Shown here: positions 1 to 6,779 of the stretch, piece by piece
Layout: every line of letters starts with the position of its first letter
How positions within the stretch are numbered: the first letter of the stretch is position 1
NCBI GenBank assembly: GCA_945907225.1
Contig: CAMDSN010000005.1
Span: 1-21,172, forward strand
Direction of reading: 5' to 3'
Length of the DNA: 21,172 nucleotides
Source of the DNA: Flavobacterium psychrophilum
GTDB taxonomy: Bacteria > Bacteroidota > Bacteroidia > Flavobacteriales > Flavobacteriaceae
Position numbers and translations under genes: made by a program
Notes under the pieces: generated by a model
Databases searched by the model: none
What the model saw: the letters and a program-made list of their open reading frames with translations, nothing else
Told to the model about the DNA's origin: nothing

Positions 1-77
1 TACAAATGTACTATATTTTTAAATCAAATATTTAAACGAATGATTTACAATTATATTTATTTGCAAATTTAATTTTA

Positions 78-533
78 TTAATTACCTTTTTTTTTGTCTC
101 GGTAAAGTTCTAGTAGCTTTTTTGTGAAATTTTCTTCTACTTTTTTCAACTTTAAAATCTTAAGTGGAGAAATAACTCCTTTGAGGCTAGTGATAAATTT
201 CTTTTTTAATTGAAAAAGTTCATCTTCAGCTACTTCTATTTGGGCCAAAATTGCGGTAGCTTCTTTATCTGAAATTTTATCTAAAGAATCCTTATGTAAT
301 TCATCTAAAATCAAATTGAGTTTTTGTTTTTTTATTTCTTGTTGTTTAACTTCAAACGCATTATAAATAGGCCAAAATTTTGATGCTTCTTCAGTTGTTA
401 GCGACAGCTGATTGGTTATAAAACCTATTTTTAATGATTTGATTTGTTCTTTTTTCTTTTCTTTCTGTTCTGGTCTTTGAGCTGCAGTACCAAAAACAAT
501 AAATACCGCTACTAGGGTTAAAATTTTTTTCAT
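78..533 (-). CDS. Spy/CpxP-like exported protein, last gene of an ECF sigma factor operon
   Basis: Small secreted protein of about 151 residues. The N-terminus (MKKILTLVAVFIVFGTAAQ) is a signal peptide with a likely cleavage after the AQ. The mature part is charged and helical, with LTTEEASKFWPIYNAFE near residue 50, a pattern shared with Spy/CpxP-like 'sensor of ECF-type sigma factor' proteins of Bacteroidota. The ATG at 533 is preferred over an in-frame TTG at 545, which would add four residues before the signal peptide and overlap the preceding gene. It lies 4 nt after the anti-sigma-like gene and is probably co-transcribed with it and the sigma factor. By analogy it may be a periplasmic chaperone or stress sensor feeding back on the sigma factor. 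The family placement rests on residue pattern and context, so the exact role is inferred. Confidence 0.75.
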   Translation of the reverse strand: MKKILTLVAVFIVFGTAAQRPEQKEKKKEQIKSLKIGFITNQLSLTTEEASKFWPIYNAFEVKQQEIKKQKLNLILDELHKDSLDKISDKEATAILAQIEVAEDELFQLKKKFITSLKGVISPLKILKLKKVEENFTKKLLELYRDKKKGN

Positions 534-537
534 ATTA

Positions 538-945
538 TTAATCAATTAAATAGTTATCTAGATTTGAATTTGTATTTAAAATAGCTTCAATTTCTGATTT
601 ACTTATATCTAAATCAAAATTAAGTTCTTTTAAATCGTCTTCCGAGATTAAATTTATTATATCTTCATCTGAAACGGTTGAATGATATGCGATATAATTC
701 TCTAATGTTTCTATTTCAATATTGCTCTGTTTTGTTGAATATTTTATAAAAAGGGAAGTAGTTATTAAAATAGTGATAATTGCTGCGACTGCTAAAACCC
801 ATTTTTTATTTTCAAAAAACGTAATTGTCTTTGGTTTATGATTTATTTCTGACATTATTTTATCAGAGAGTTGCATGAAATAATTTTCTGGAATCCTAAA
901 TCCATCAGCTATTTTTGGTTTTGTATCTAATATTTTTTTTTCCAT
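538..945 (-). CDS. Single-pass membrane protein, probable anti-sigma factor
   Basis: 135 residues. A polar N-terminal part (1-48) is followed by one hydrophobic helix at about residues 49-67 (WVLAVAAIITILITTSLFI) and an acidic C-terminal part of about 65 residues. This is the layout of small anti-sigma factors or their partners: cytoplasmic N-terminus, one membrane helix, periplasmic tail. No zinc-binding HxxxCxxC motif is present, so it is not a classical ZAS-type anti-sigma factor. It sits 30 nt downstream of the ECF sigma gene and 4 nt upstream of the Spy-like gene, which supports a regulatory role on that sigma factor. The tail ends in a run of acidic residues, Asn and Leu. The anti-sigma function is inferred from position and topology. 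Confidence 0.7.
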   Translation of the reverse strand: MEKKILDTKPKIADGFRIPENYFMQLSDKIMSEINHKPKTITFFENKKWVLAVAAIITILITTSLFIKYSTKQSNIEIETLENYIAYHSTVSDEDIINLISEDDLKELNFDLDISKSEIEAILNTNSNLDNYLID

Positions 946-975
946 TATGCTTTGACAATTCTTATTTGAAATGGT

Positions 976-1518
976 TTAATTGTTTTTAACATATACTTCA
1001 ATTTTCTTTACTGCTAAATGATAAGAGGCTTTGAGTGCGCCCACTGATGTTCCTAATATTTCTGAAAGTTCTTCGTATTTCAATTCTTGAAAATATTTCA
1101 TTTTAAAAACTAATTGTTGTTTTTCAGGCAACAACAATATAGCTTTATGAAGCTTGATTTGAATTTCATCCCCATCAAAATAGGGGTCTGATTTAATTGT
1201 ATCTAAAATTTTTAATTGTAAGGCTAAAGAGGTAGTGTTGTTTTTTTTAGCTTTTTGATGTAAAAATGTAATTGCTTCATTGGTAGCGATGCGGTACATC
1301 CATGAGAATAGTTTGCTATCTCCTTTAAATTTTTTCAAATATAGAAATACTTTTATAAATGTATTCTGCAATACATCATCGGCATCATCATGGTTCAAAA
1401 CAATATTTCTAATTATTGAATATAATGGTCGTTGGTATTTTTGTATTAATTTTTGAAACGCTTTATTTTGCGTTTTCGGATTTAATAAATCTTGAATAAA
1501 ATCCTGTTCGTCTTCCAA
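976..1518 (-). CDS. ECF-type RNA polymerase sigma factor (sigma-70 family)
   Basis: 180 residues, usual size for an ECF sigma factor. Region 2 covers about residues 20-90 and contains DDADDVLQNTFIKVF (polymerase-binding helix) and the region 2.4-like SKLFSWMYRIATNEAITFL. Region 4 covers about 120-175 with LPEKQQLVFKMKYFQELKYEELSE as the helix-turn-helix. It should direct core RNA polymerase to a small regulon, probably including its own operon. The start is a TTG at 1518. No in-frame ATG was found just upstream, and residues 2-20 (EDEQDFIQDLLNPKTQNKAF) look like the normal family N-terminus. The downstream membrane protein and Spy-like protein complete a typical Bacteroidota envelope-response cassette. 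The inducing signal cannot be told from sequence. Confidence 0.93.
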   Translation of the reverse strand: MEDEQDFIQDLLNPKTQNKAFQKLIQKYQRPLYSIIRNIVLNHDDADDVLQNTFIKVFLYLKKFKGDSKLFSWMYRIATNEAITFLHQKAKKNNTTSLALQLKILDTIKSDPYFDGDEIQIKLHKAILLLPEKQQLVFKMKYFQELKYEELSEILGTSVGALKASYHLAVKKIEVYVKNN

Positions 1519-1575
1519 AATATTGAATTTGATCTTTTTTGAATGTAGAAAAACTAAAAGGTTTAAAACGAAAAT

Positions 1576-2691
1576 TTAACGTTTATCATCTACCTTCTCT
1601 GTTGGTTTTTTTTCTTCTTCAGTTTCTTCAGTTTCTTCTTTTTCCTTTTTACCCTTTTTTTCCTTTTCTTGATTTTTAGGGAGGATGGGTATATAAATCT
1701 CTGTAATCCATTTTGAAGGACGCTTTATGTCATCAATAGTTTTTATAAATAGGTGGGTATAATTTCCGGCACTATTTTCTCTAAGTTTATTAGTTTTAAG
1801 GTATTCTTCTGCTTTTTTCCAAGCTGTTTTAGTATGAGAATAATCTCCAATTAAAGTTGTTTTTAAGCAGGTAAAAGGTATGATTTCGCCAGAAGTGATA
1901 TCACTCCCATCTGATATTGAAATTTGTTTTATTACGGGAATGCCAATAGATATTGTTGCACTATTATTAGTAATATCATAACGGTCATAGGATATAAAAG
2001 GTTTTCCGGCTCTAGGGATTTTATTTTTATTAAAAAAGAGTACCATTTCAGCCAATAGTATTTTGGTATTTTTACTAATGCTAGTAATGCGGCATGTAAC
2101 TGTTTTTTTTAAACAAAACCCAGCTTTTATATGCGCTACTCCATTTACTTTTATGGAAAACGAATTCATTTCGTATTGCAGCGTTTTATCTAAATTTTGT
2201 AGGCTTTTTTTGTAAACGGCTGTTAACAGCTGATTTACTCCACCATCAAAAAATGAACTTATTTTAGAAAATGTATCCAATCTACCTTTAGTGTAAATGG
2301 TAACTTTTGTTCCGCCAAGCGTATCTTTTAATTTCCAAGAAATAGTGCCCGAAGAATTGTTAAAGTTAATTTTTTGGGATAGGCTATCATTTTCTTTTAA
2401 CCAACAGGTTTTTATACTACCTTCATCTGATCCATTATCAAAAGTACAAGAAGCTCCTAGGCCAATAGAATTCTTTTCGTAATTAAATTTGATGTCAGAA
2501 TTTTTGGTCATCCAAGAACCAAAGCTTTCCCAATTTTTATAATCATTTACAAACTCAAAAACAGAAGCTCTATTTGTTTTAATAACTTCAGTTACTTCTA
2601 CTTCAAAATCACTTTTTTGAGTGAGTATATGCACCGAAAAACCAATGAAGGCAAGAAGAAAAAGCAAGAAAAAATATTTTATAAGTCTCAT
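1576..2691 (-). CDS. SRPBCC-family protein with GyrI-like effector-binding C-terminal region
   Basis: 371 residues. An N-terminal hydrophobic segment (residues about 3-22) acts as a signal anchor. Residues about 30-175 resemble SRPBCC/polyketide-cyclase domains (VFEFVNDYKNWESFGSW, a typical first helix and strand). Residues about 180-345 resemble the GyrI/AraC effector-binding fold, with GKPFISYDRYD and the closing TEIYIPIL. This two-domain architecture occurs in Bacteroidota envelope proteins and suggests binding of a hydrophobic ligand. The last 30 residues are a Glu/Lys/Thr-rich low-complexity tail not expected in either domain. It lies 57 nt upstream of the ECF sigma gene on the same strand and could be in the same transcript. 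The ligand is unknown, and domain assignment is from motif recognition only. Confidence 0.7.
   Translation of the reverse strand: MRLIKYFFLLFLLAFIGFSVHILTQKSDFEVEVTEVIKTNRASVFEFVNDYKNWESFGSWMTKNSDIKFNYEKNSIGLGASCTFDNGSDEGSIKTCWLKENDSLSQKINFNNSSGTISWKLKDTLGGTKVTIYTKGRLDTFSKISSFFDGGVNQLLTAVYKKSLQNLDKTLQYEMNSFSIKVNGVAHIKAGFCLKKTVTCRITSISKNTKILLAEMVLFFNKNKIPRAGKPFISYDRYDITNNSATISIGIPVIKQISISDGSDITSGEIIPFTCLKTTLIGDYSHTKTAWKKAEEYLKTNKLRENSAGNYTHLFIKTIDDIKRPSKWITEIYIPILPKNQEKEKKGKKEKEETEETEEEKKPTEKVDDKR
1606..1671. repeat. Low-complexity pyrimidine tract with 9-bp tandem units
   Basis: The + strand is almost pure pyrimidine here. Between 1615 and 1638 the unit TTCTTCAGT occurs twice in tandem, followed by a partial copy. 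It encodes the Thr-Glu-Glu repeats in the C-terminal tail of the SRPBCC protein. The 9-bp unit keeps the reading frame, so copy number could vary between strains without breaking the gene. Confidence 0.7.
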
Positions 2692-2713
2692 GAATTCATA
2701 ATAAAAAGGATAA

Positions 2714-2721
2714 CAAAGTTA
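2714..2721 (-). promoter_or_regulatory. Candidate -7 box for the SRPBCC/sigma operon
   Basis: On the minus strand the sequence reads TAACTTTG, matching the Bacteroidota TAnnTTTG consensus, 23 nt upstream of the ATG at 2691. No TTG element was found at the expected upstream distance, so this is only a -7 match. Confidence 0.35.
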
Positions 2722-2797
2722 ATGATTTTAATAGTAGTAAATCTAAAATTATATTAAGGCACCAATAATGTTATTTAGATAAAGTAATACTAATGGA

Positions 2798-2986
2798 CTA
2801 GTGTTTTGTTACAGTCTTTATAATGAACAAAATGAGAATAAAAAGTATGAAGAAAATTAGTATTTTATAACTTCCTTTATATTCTTTTTGGTGTATGGCT
2901 TTGTCTTTGCGATATGCAAAAAATGCTGCCGTGACAAAACATATAAAAAAGACAACAGCGAAAATTAATTGGGGAGTTGTAAACAT
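2798..2986 (-). CDS. Small two-helix membrane protein of unknown function
   Basis: 62 residues. It has two hydrophobic segments, at about 5-24 (PQLIFAVVFFICFVTAAFFA) and 42-59 (YKILIFFILFILILFIIK), joined by a basic loop (YRKDKAIHQKEYKGS). Basic residues in the loop suggest that both ends face the periplasm and the loop lies in the cytoplasm. Proteins of this size and pattern are common conserved hypotheticals in Flavobacteriaceae. It stands alone, divergent from the pyrophosphohydrolase gene. No function is assigned. Confidence 0.75.
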   Translation of the reverse strand: MFTTPQLIFAVVFFICFVTAAFFAYRKDKAIHQKEYKGSYKILIFFILFILILFIIKTVTKH

Positions 2987-3003
2987 TTATTTTAAATTTT
3001 TAA

Positions 3004-3011
3004 CAAATTTA
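3004..3011 (-). promoter_or_regulatory. Candidate -7 box for the two-helix membrane protein gene
   Basis: The minus strand reads TAAATTTG (TAnnTTTG consensus), 18 nt upstream of the ATG at 2986. A TTG at the proper upstream spacing is not visible, so support is weak. Confidence 0.3.
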
Positions 3012-3062
3012 ATTAATTGTGCTGTAAAGTTGTAATTTGCCTCAACAAATAATTTTATTAAA

Positions 3063-3446
3063 ATGCAAAAACAACTTAACGCAGTAAAAGAATTCCATAC
3101 TTCATTTGGACTTGGAGTAAGTGAAGATTATAAAATAGATTTAGGGGAACAAAAAAACAGGTTGCGCTACAATCTTATGAAAGAAGAAAATGAGGAATAC
3201 TTGGAGGCAGTCCAAAACAAAGATTTAGTAGAAATAGCAGATGCTTTGGGTGATATGCTCTACATACTTTGCGGAACGATATTGGAACATGGTTTACAAC
3301 ACAAAATCGAAGCGGTTTTTGATGAAATTCAGCGATCAAACATGAGTAAACTTGATGCCGATGGAAACCCTATTTATAGGGAAGACGGGAAGGTTTTGAA
3401 AGGACCAAATTATTTTAAACCCAACTTTGAAACTATTTTGAAATAG
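3063..3446 (+). CDS. MazG-like nucleoside triphosphate pyrophosphohydrolase
   Basis: 127 residues, an all-alpha NTP pyrophosphohydrolase. The metal-binding signature is clear: EENEEYLEA at residues 41-49 supplies an ExxEE-type cluster, and EIADALGD at 57-64 supplies the second ExxD-type motif. Such enzymes coordinate Mg2+ and hydrolyse NTPs or PRA-like compounds to the monophosphate and PPi, and several act in house-cleaning of non-canonical nucleotides. The C-terminal part (GPNYFKPNFETIL) is typical of the phosphoribosyl-ATP pyrophosphohydrolase-like subgroup that stands alone. No his genes are adjacent, so a direct histidine role is unlikely. It is convergent with ilvE, with only 2 nt between stop codons. 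The substrate is not determined. Confidence 0.85.
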   Translation: MQKQLNAVKEFHTSFGLGVSEDYKIDLGEQKNRLRYNLMKEENEEYLEAVQNKDLVEIADALGDMLYILCGTILEHGLQHKIEAVFDEIQRSNMSKLDADGNPIYREDGKVLKGPNYFKPNFETILK

Positions 3447-3448
3447 GA

Positions 3449-4513
3449 TTATACTTTAACAGTCCAACCAAAATCATCATTGGCCAGCTTGTATTGAATT
3501 TTTGTAAGTTTATCTTTCAATTGCAATGCAAAAGAATTACTGTTTGCAGATAATTCGTAATACTCGTTCTTGTATTGAAATCCAACAATTGGACTAACTA
3601 CTGCAGCAGTTCCTGAACCAAATATTTCTTTTAAACTTCCGTCTTTTGCACCAGCAATTAATTCTGAAACTAAAATAGGTCGTTCTTCAATTTTAATTCC
3701 GTCGCGAGTTGCAATATCTATTAAACTTTTACGAGTTACACCATCTAAAATTCTTTCACTAGTTGGAGCGGTACAAAGGGTATCATTAAATCTAAAAAAA
3801 AGATTCATTGTTCCAGCTTCTTCAAGTAGGGTGTGAGTAGCATCATCTGTCCAAATAATTTGTTGAAATCCTTGCTCTTGCGCTAGTTTTTGAGGGTAAA
3901 ATTGAGCCGAATAATTTCCTGCCGCTTTTGCTGCACCTATTCCGCCGTTGGCAGCCCTACTATAATGTTCTGCGATTATAACTTTAACTTCACTCGTGTA
4001 GTAAGAACGAGCAGGTGAAAGCAATATCATAAATTTATATTGTGTAGAAGGTTGTGCAATTACTCCAGAACCAATGGCAATCATAAAGGGCCGAATATAC
4101 AAGGTGTTTCCCATCCCTTTTTTTACCCAATCCCGATCGATATCAATTATTTTTTTTAAACCATCTAAAAATAAATATTCTGGCACTTCTGGCATAGCCA
4201 TCCTAATTGCCGATTTATTAAAACGAAGTAGGTTTTGATCTGGTCTAAATAACCATACATCATCTGACTCGTCTTTGTAGGCCTTCATTCCCTCAAAAAT
4301 TGCCTGACCATAATGAAAAACTTTTGCAGAAGGGTCAATAAGAAAGGGCTCGTAGGGTTTTATAATTGGTTTTTGCCAGGATCCTTCTCTAAACTCACAT
4401 ACAAACATATGATCAGTGAAAACATTTCCGAAAGAAAGGTTTTCAAAATCCACATCATTAATTTTTGAGGAATTTACTTTTACTATTTCAATTTCGTTTG
4501 TGATTTGCGACAT
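3449..4513 (-). CDS. ilvE: Branched-chain amino acid aminotransferase
   Basis: 354 residues, the size of class II (eukaryote-like) BCATs, a PLP fold-type IV enzyme. It transfers the amino group between glutamate and the 2-oxo acids of Leu, Ile and Val, in the cytoplasm. Visible landmarks are HYGQAIFEGMKAYK (residues 67-80), the RPDQN/RFN substrate-loop region, YIRPFMIAIGSG (139-150), the PLP lysine in GGIGAAKAAGNYSAQFY (K196) and LEEAGTMNLFF. It reads from an ATG at 4513. It is a single-gene unit: no ilv or leu genes are adjacent. About 275 bp without a gene lie upstream, including a 12-bp palindrome ATGATTAATCAT at 4563-4574, about 50 nt from the start, whose role is unknown. Confidence 0.95.
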   Translation of the reverse strand: MSQITNEIEIVKVNSSKINDVDFENLSFGNVFTDHMFVCEFREGSWQKPIIKPYEPFLIDPSAKVFHYGQAIFEGMKAYKDESDDVWLFRPDQNLLRFNKSAIRMAMPEVPEYLFLDGLKKIIDIDRDWVKKGMGNTLYIRPFMIAIGSGVIAQPSTQYKFMILLSPARSYYTSEVKVIIAEHYSRAANGGIGAAKAAGNYSAQFYPQKLAQEQGFQQIIWTDDATHTLLEEAGTMNLFFRFNDTLCTAPTSERILDGVTRKSLIDIATRDGIKIEERPILVSELIAGAKDGSLKEIFGSGTAAVVSPIVGFQYKNEYYELSANSNSFALQLKDKLTKIQYKLANDDFGWTVKV

Positions 4514-4756
4514 CTTGTTACTGTGTATTAGTTAATGCATACCGAATTTAACTTAAAACCTCATGATTAATCATCAAAAAAGGCTTGGGGTATAACATTC
4601 TTAAAATTTCGGTAAAATTAGTAAAAATATGTTTGCTATTAAGCAACTTAATAAATTTCAAATATAAACTGAAAGTAAAAGTGATAAATTGGTCCAAGAT
4701 ATAGTTGGATGAGTAAAAAAAAGTATTTTTTCACAATTCATTTTTTATAATCTCTT

Positions 4757-4764
4757 TATATTTG
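4757..4764 (+). promoter_or_regulatory. -7 promoter box for the DUF4920-cytochrome-mnmD operon
   Basis: TATATTTG matches TAnnTTTG exactly and lies 24 nt before the ATG at 4789. Its last bases overlap a TTG at 4762 that is in frame with the gene, which argues that this TTG is promoter DNA and not the start codon. Confidence 0.55.
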
Positions 4765-4788
4765 CAAATATTTTTAAAATCAACTGCC

Positions 4789-5283
4789 ATGAAAAAAAAC
4801 TTCTTAATCTTAGTTCTCGTTTCTTGCTTTTTTGGATTTAATAGCACTGCTCAAAAAAAAACTGTGACCTTTGATAGTGAAAATTACAGCTTATTTGGAG
4901 AGAAATTCAAGGTTGCTAAAATTTATGATAAAGCAGCCATGCTGAAAAAATATAAATCTCTAAAAAAAGGGGATACCATTTCAATTCAATTTGAATCCAA
5001 TATAAAATCTGTTTGTAAAAAGAAAGGATGTTGGATGAAAATGAGTTTGGCTGGCGAAATGGAATCGTTTGTTAAATTTAAAGATTATAGTTTTTTTGTA
5101 CCTCTAAATGCAGATAATAGTCTTGCAATTATTAGTGGTAAAGCCTTTATAGATGTTGAATCTGTAGCATCATTAAAACATTATGCAAAGGACGCTGGTA
5201 AATCAGCAGCAGAAATTGCTAAAATCACTAAACCTGAAGTTACTTATTCATTTTTAGCCGATGGTGTTTACATAAAAAAATAA
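4789..5283 (+). CDS. Exported DUF4920-domain protein
   Basis: 164 residues from the ATG at 4789. An in-frame TTG at 4762 was rejected because it lies inside a promoter box and would precede the signal peptide. The signal peptide (about 1-21) ends STAQ. The mature domain matches the DUF4920 pattern: FGEKFKV, a short linker, then IQFESNIKSVCKKKGCWM with cysteines C76 and C81, and later a strand-rich region ending SFLADGVYIKK. In this family the conserved CxxxxCW segment is thought to be structural or metal/redox related, but the function is unknown. It is first of three genes on one strand: 7 nt to the CxxCH lipoprotein, then mnmD. Periplasmic location is inferred from the signal peptide. Confidence 0.88.
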   Translation: MKKNFLILVLVSCFFGFNSTAQKKTVTFDSENYSLFGEKFKVAKIYDKAAMLKKYKSLKKGDTISIQFESNIKSVCKKKGCWMKMSLAGEMESFVKFKDYSFFVPLNADNSLAIISGKAFIDVESVASLKHYAKDAGKSAAEIAKITKPEVTYSFLADGVYIKK

Positions 5284-5290
5284 TTTTTTC

Positions 5291-5728
5291 ATGAAAAAAA
5301 TTCTACTATTTTGTTTCTACTTACTTTTTGTTTCCTGTAAGAAAGAGTGCCAAGAAGAGAAAAAAAAATGTGAGCCAAATACAAGTAAGAAGTTAGAAAT
5401 GTACCAAATGTCGGAAATGGCTTCATTAATGGAACAAATGTATGTTGAGAGTAAACGAACCAAAGAACAAATTGAAAAGGGGGAATCTCCAAAATTGTTT
5501 CCAGAATATTTTTTAAAAATTTATACTGCAAAATTTACTGATGATTCAGATAACGATATTTTTTTTAAAGAAAAAGCCAAGGAATTCATTACCACTCAAC
5601 AATTAATTTATAGCGATTCTAAAAATGCAATTTCTCATTTTAATTCGGGTGTTGATGCTTGTATAAAATGTCATGAAAGTAAGTGTGGCGGCCCTATACC
5701 AAGAATTAAAAAATTATATATAAAATAA
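5291..5728 (+). CDS. Lipoprotein with C-terminal CxxCH heme motif, cytochrome c'/c556-like
   Basis: 145 residues. A short signal sequence ends at a lipobox-like FVSC (C16), so the protein is probably lipid-anchored. The only clear motif is CIKCH at residues 124-128, a c-type heme attachment site close to the C-terminus, followed by ESKCGGPIPRIKKLYIK. A heme motif near the end, on an otherwise helical protein of this size, is the layout of class II cytochromes (c', c556). Residues 37-50 (EMYQMSEMASLMEQM) are unusually rich in Met and could offer a distal ligand. Further cysteines occur at C20, C27 and C132. It follows the DUF4920 gene by 7 nt and precedes mnmD by 1 nt. The heme role is inferred from motif and topology. 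Zinc binding is the main alternative. Confidence 0.7.
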   Translation: MKKILLFCFYLLFVSCKKECQEEKKKCEPNTSKKLEMYQMSEMASLMEQMYVESKRTKEQIEKGESPKLFPEYFLKIYTAKFTDDSDNDIFFKEKAKEFITTQQLIYSDSKNAISHFNSGVDACIKCHESKCGGPIPRIKKLYIK

Positions 5729-5729
5729 T

Positions 5730-6389
5730 TTGAAGCGGAGTATTATTACCACAAATGATGGTTCAACAACTATTCATTTGGCTGATTGGAATGAAACATA
5801 TCATTCTAAACATGGTGCCATACAGGAAGCATATCATGTTTTTATAAAAAACGGTCTTGCCCTTTTTGATCATCAATCCCTATCTATTTTAGAAATTGGA
5901 TTTGGAACCGGTTTGAATTGTTTTATAACCTATTTGGAGTCGTTTAAAAATGACCGTATTGTTCATTACACTGGTGTAGAGGCATATCCTATTGATTTGT
6001 CAGAAGCGATTCAAATGAATTATCCAGATCAAATTGGAGCAAGTAAAAAAAATATTTTTAAAACGCTTCATGAATGTGCCTGGAACCAAAAAAACAGCAT
6101 TGCTTCTAATTTTATACTCACTAAAAGAAAACAGTTTTTTCAGGAAATAAATGATATTGACGCCTATGATCTAATCTATTTTGATGCTTTTGGTTATCGA
6201 GTTCAACCTGAATTATGGTCAGATGATATTTTTATAGCAATGTATAAAGCACTTAAAAATAATGGTGTTTTGGTTACTTATGCTTGTCGTACTTCAATAA
6301 AAAAAGCAATGCTTTCTGCTGGTTTTTATGTTGAAAAATTACCAGGTGCGCCAGGGAAGAGAGAAATGCTAAGAGCAATCAAAAAGTAG
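5730..6389 (+). CDS. mnmD: tRNA 5-methylaminomethyl-2-thiouridine methyltransferase, MnmD-type
   Basis: 219 residues. A Rossmann methyltransferase that adds the last methyl group to nm5(s2)U34 in the wobble position of certain tRNAs, using SAM. It corresponds to the N-terminal domain of E. coli MnmC, and the FAD-dependent oxidoreductase half is absent, as in many Bacteroidota and Gram-positives. Landmarks are HSKHGAIQEAYHVFI (26-40), the SAM loop LEIGFGTGLNCFI (54-66), and YDLIYFDAFGYRVQPELW (146-163). The start is a TTG at 5730, one base after the stop of the preceding lipoprotein gene. The following residues KRSIITTNDGSTTIHL fit the family N-terminus, so this start is credible and may rely on translational coupling. 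Confidence 0.92.
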   Translation: MKRSIITTNDGSTTIHLADWNETYHSKHGAIQEAYHVFIKNGLALFDHQSLSILEIGFGTGLNCFITYLESFKNDRIVHYTGVEAYPIDLSEAIQMNYPDQIGASKKNIFKTLHECAWNQKNSIASNFILTKRKQFFQEINDIDAYDLIYFDAFGYRVQPELWSDDIFIAMYKALKNNGVLVTYACRTSIKKAMLSAGFYVEKLPGAPGKREMLRAIKK

Positions 6390-6439
6390 TGGTATCATAT
6401 TAAAAAACTAAATATATTTTATAAGAAAATACACTACTT
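6384..6439 (+). terminator. Possible terminator hairpin after mnmD
   Basis: Arms AAGTAGTG (6384-6391) and CACTACTT (6432-6439) pair perfectly over 8 bp and enclose a long AT-rich loop, followed by ATTTTTG. The long loop makes a classical intrinsic terminator doubtful. The position just at the mnmD stop is suggestive. Confidence 0.3.
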
Positions 6440-6574
6440 ATTTTTGTTATAATGTATTACATCGATTTTATATACATTTAAACGCTTTTTTTTAACTTTT
6501 TTTCTTCTCAAAAAAAAACTTATTCTTAGTTTTAGGCAAATTAAAATTTATTATTAATCCAAATCTTATTAATT

Positions 6575-6775
6575 ATGCCCAGAATGATATATGATTACAC
6601 CAAGTCAGTACTTGAGAAAGTTAGCTTTGATCCTGTTCTGTTTGCAAAAGAGCTAAAAAAAGCTGTAAAAAAATTATTACCCTACGAAATTGATCAATTA
6701 AGAAAATGGTTGATGTACTTCACAACAAGTCACCCCGAATTAAAGACGTGCTTGTCTGTAATTAGCAACGAATAA
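6575..6775 (+). CDS. Small conserved-looking protein, function unknown
   Basis: 66 residues from an ATG. There is no signal peptide and no membrane segment. The sequence is amphipathic and basic in the middle (FAKELKKAVKKLLPYEIDQLRKW), predicted mostly helical, and ends HPELKTCLSVISNE. It is preceded by about 185 bp without a gene and stops 4 nt before the convergent oxyR stop. The regular codon use and the clean ATG suggest a real gene. The family is not recognised with certainty and no function is assigned. A small cytoplasmic regulatory or nucleic-acid-contacting protein is only one possibility. Confidence 0.65.
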   Translation: MPRMIYDYTKSVLEKVSFDPVLFAKELKKAVKKLLPYEIDQLRKWLMYFTTSHPELKTCLSVISNE

Positions 6776-6779
6776 TATT

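Noticed and set aside
534..545. Upstream TTG start of the Spy-like gene
   Set aside because: Would put four residues before a perfect signal peptide and overlap the preceding gene; the ATG at 533 is better.
4563..4574. 12-bp palindrome ATGATTAATCAT upstream of ilvE
   Set aside because: Short and AT-rich, so chance is plausible in this genome; no second copy or known regulator motif to support an operator.
5289..5531. Open frame of 80 codons on the minus strand over the CxxCH lipoprotein gene
   Set aside because: Lipobox, heme motif and close operon spacing favour the plus-strand gene.
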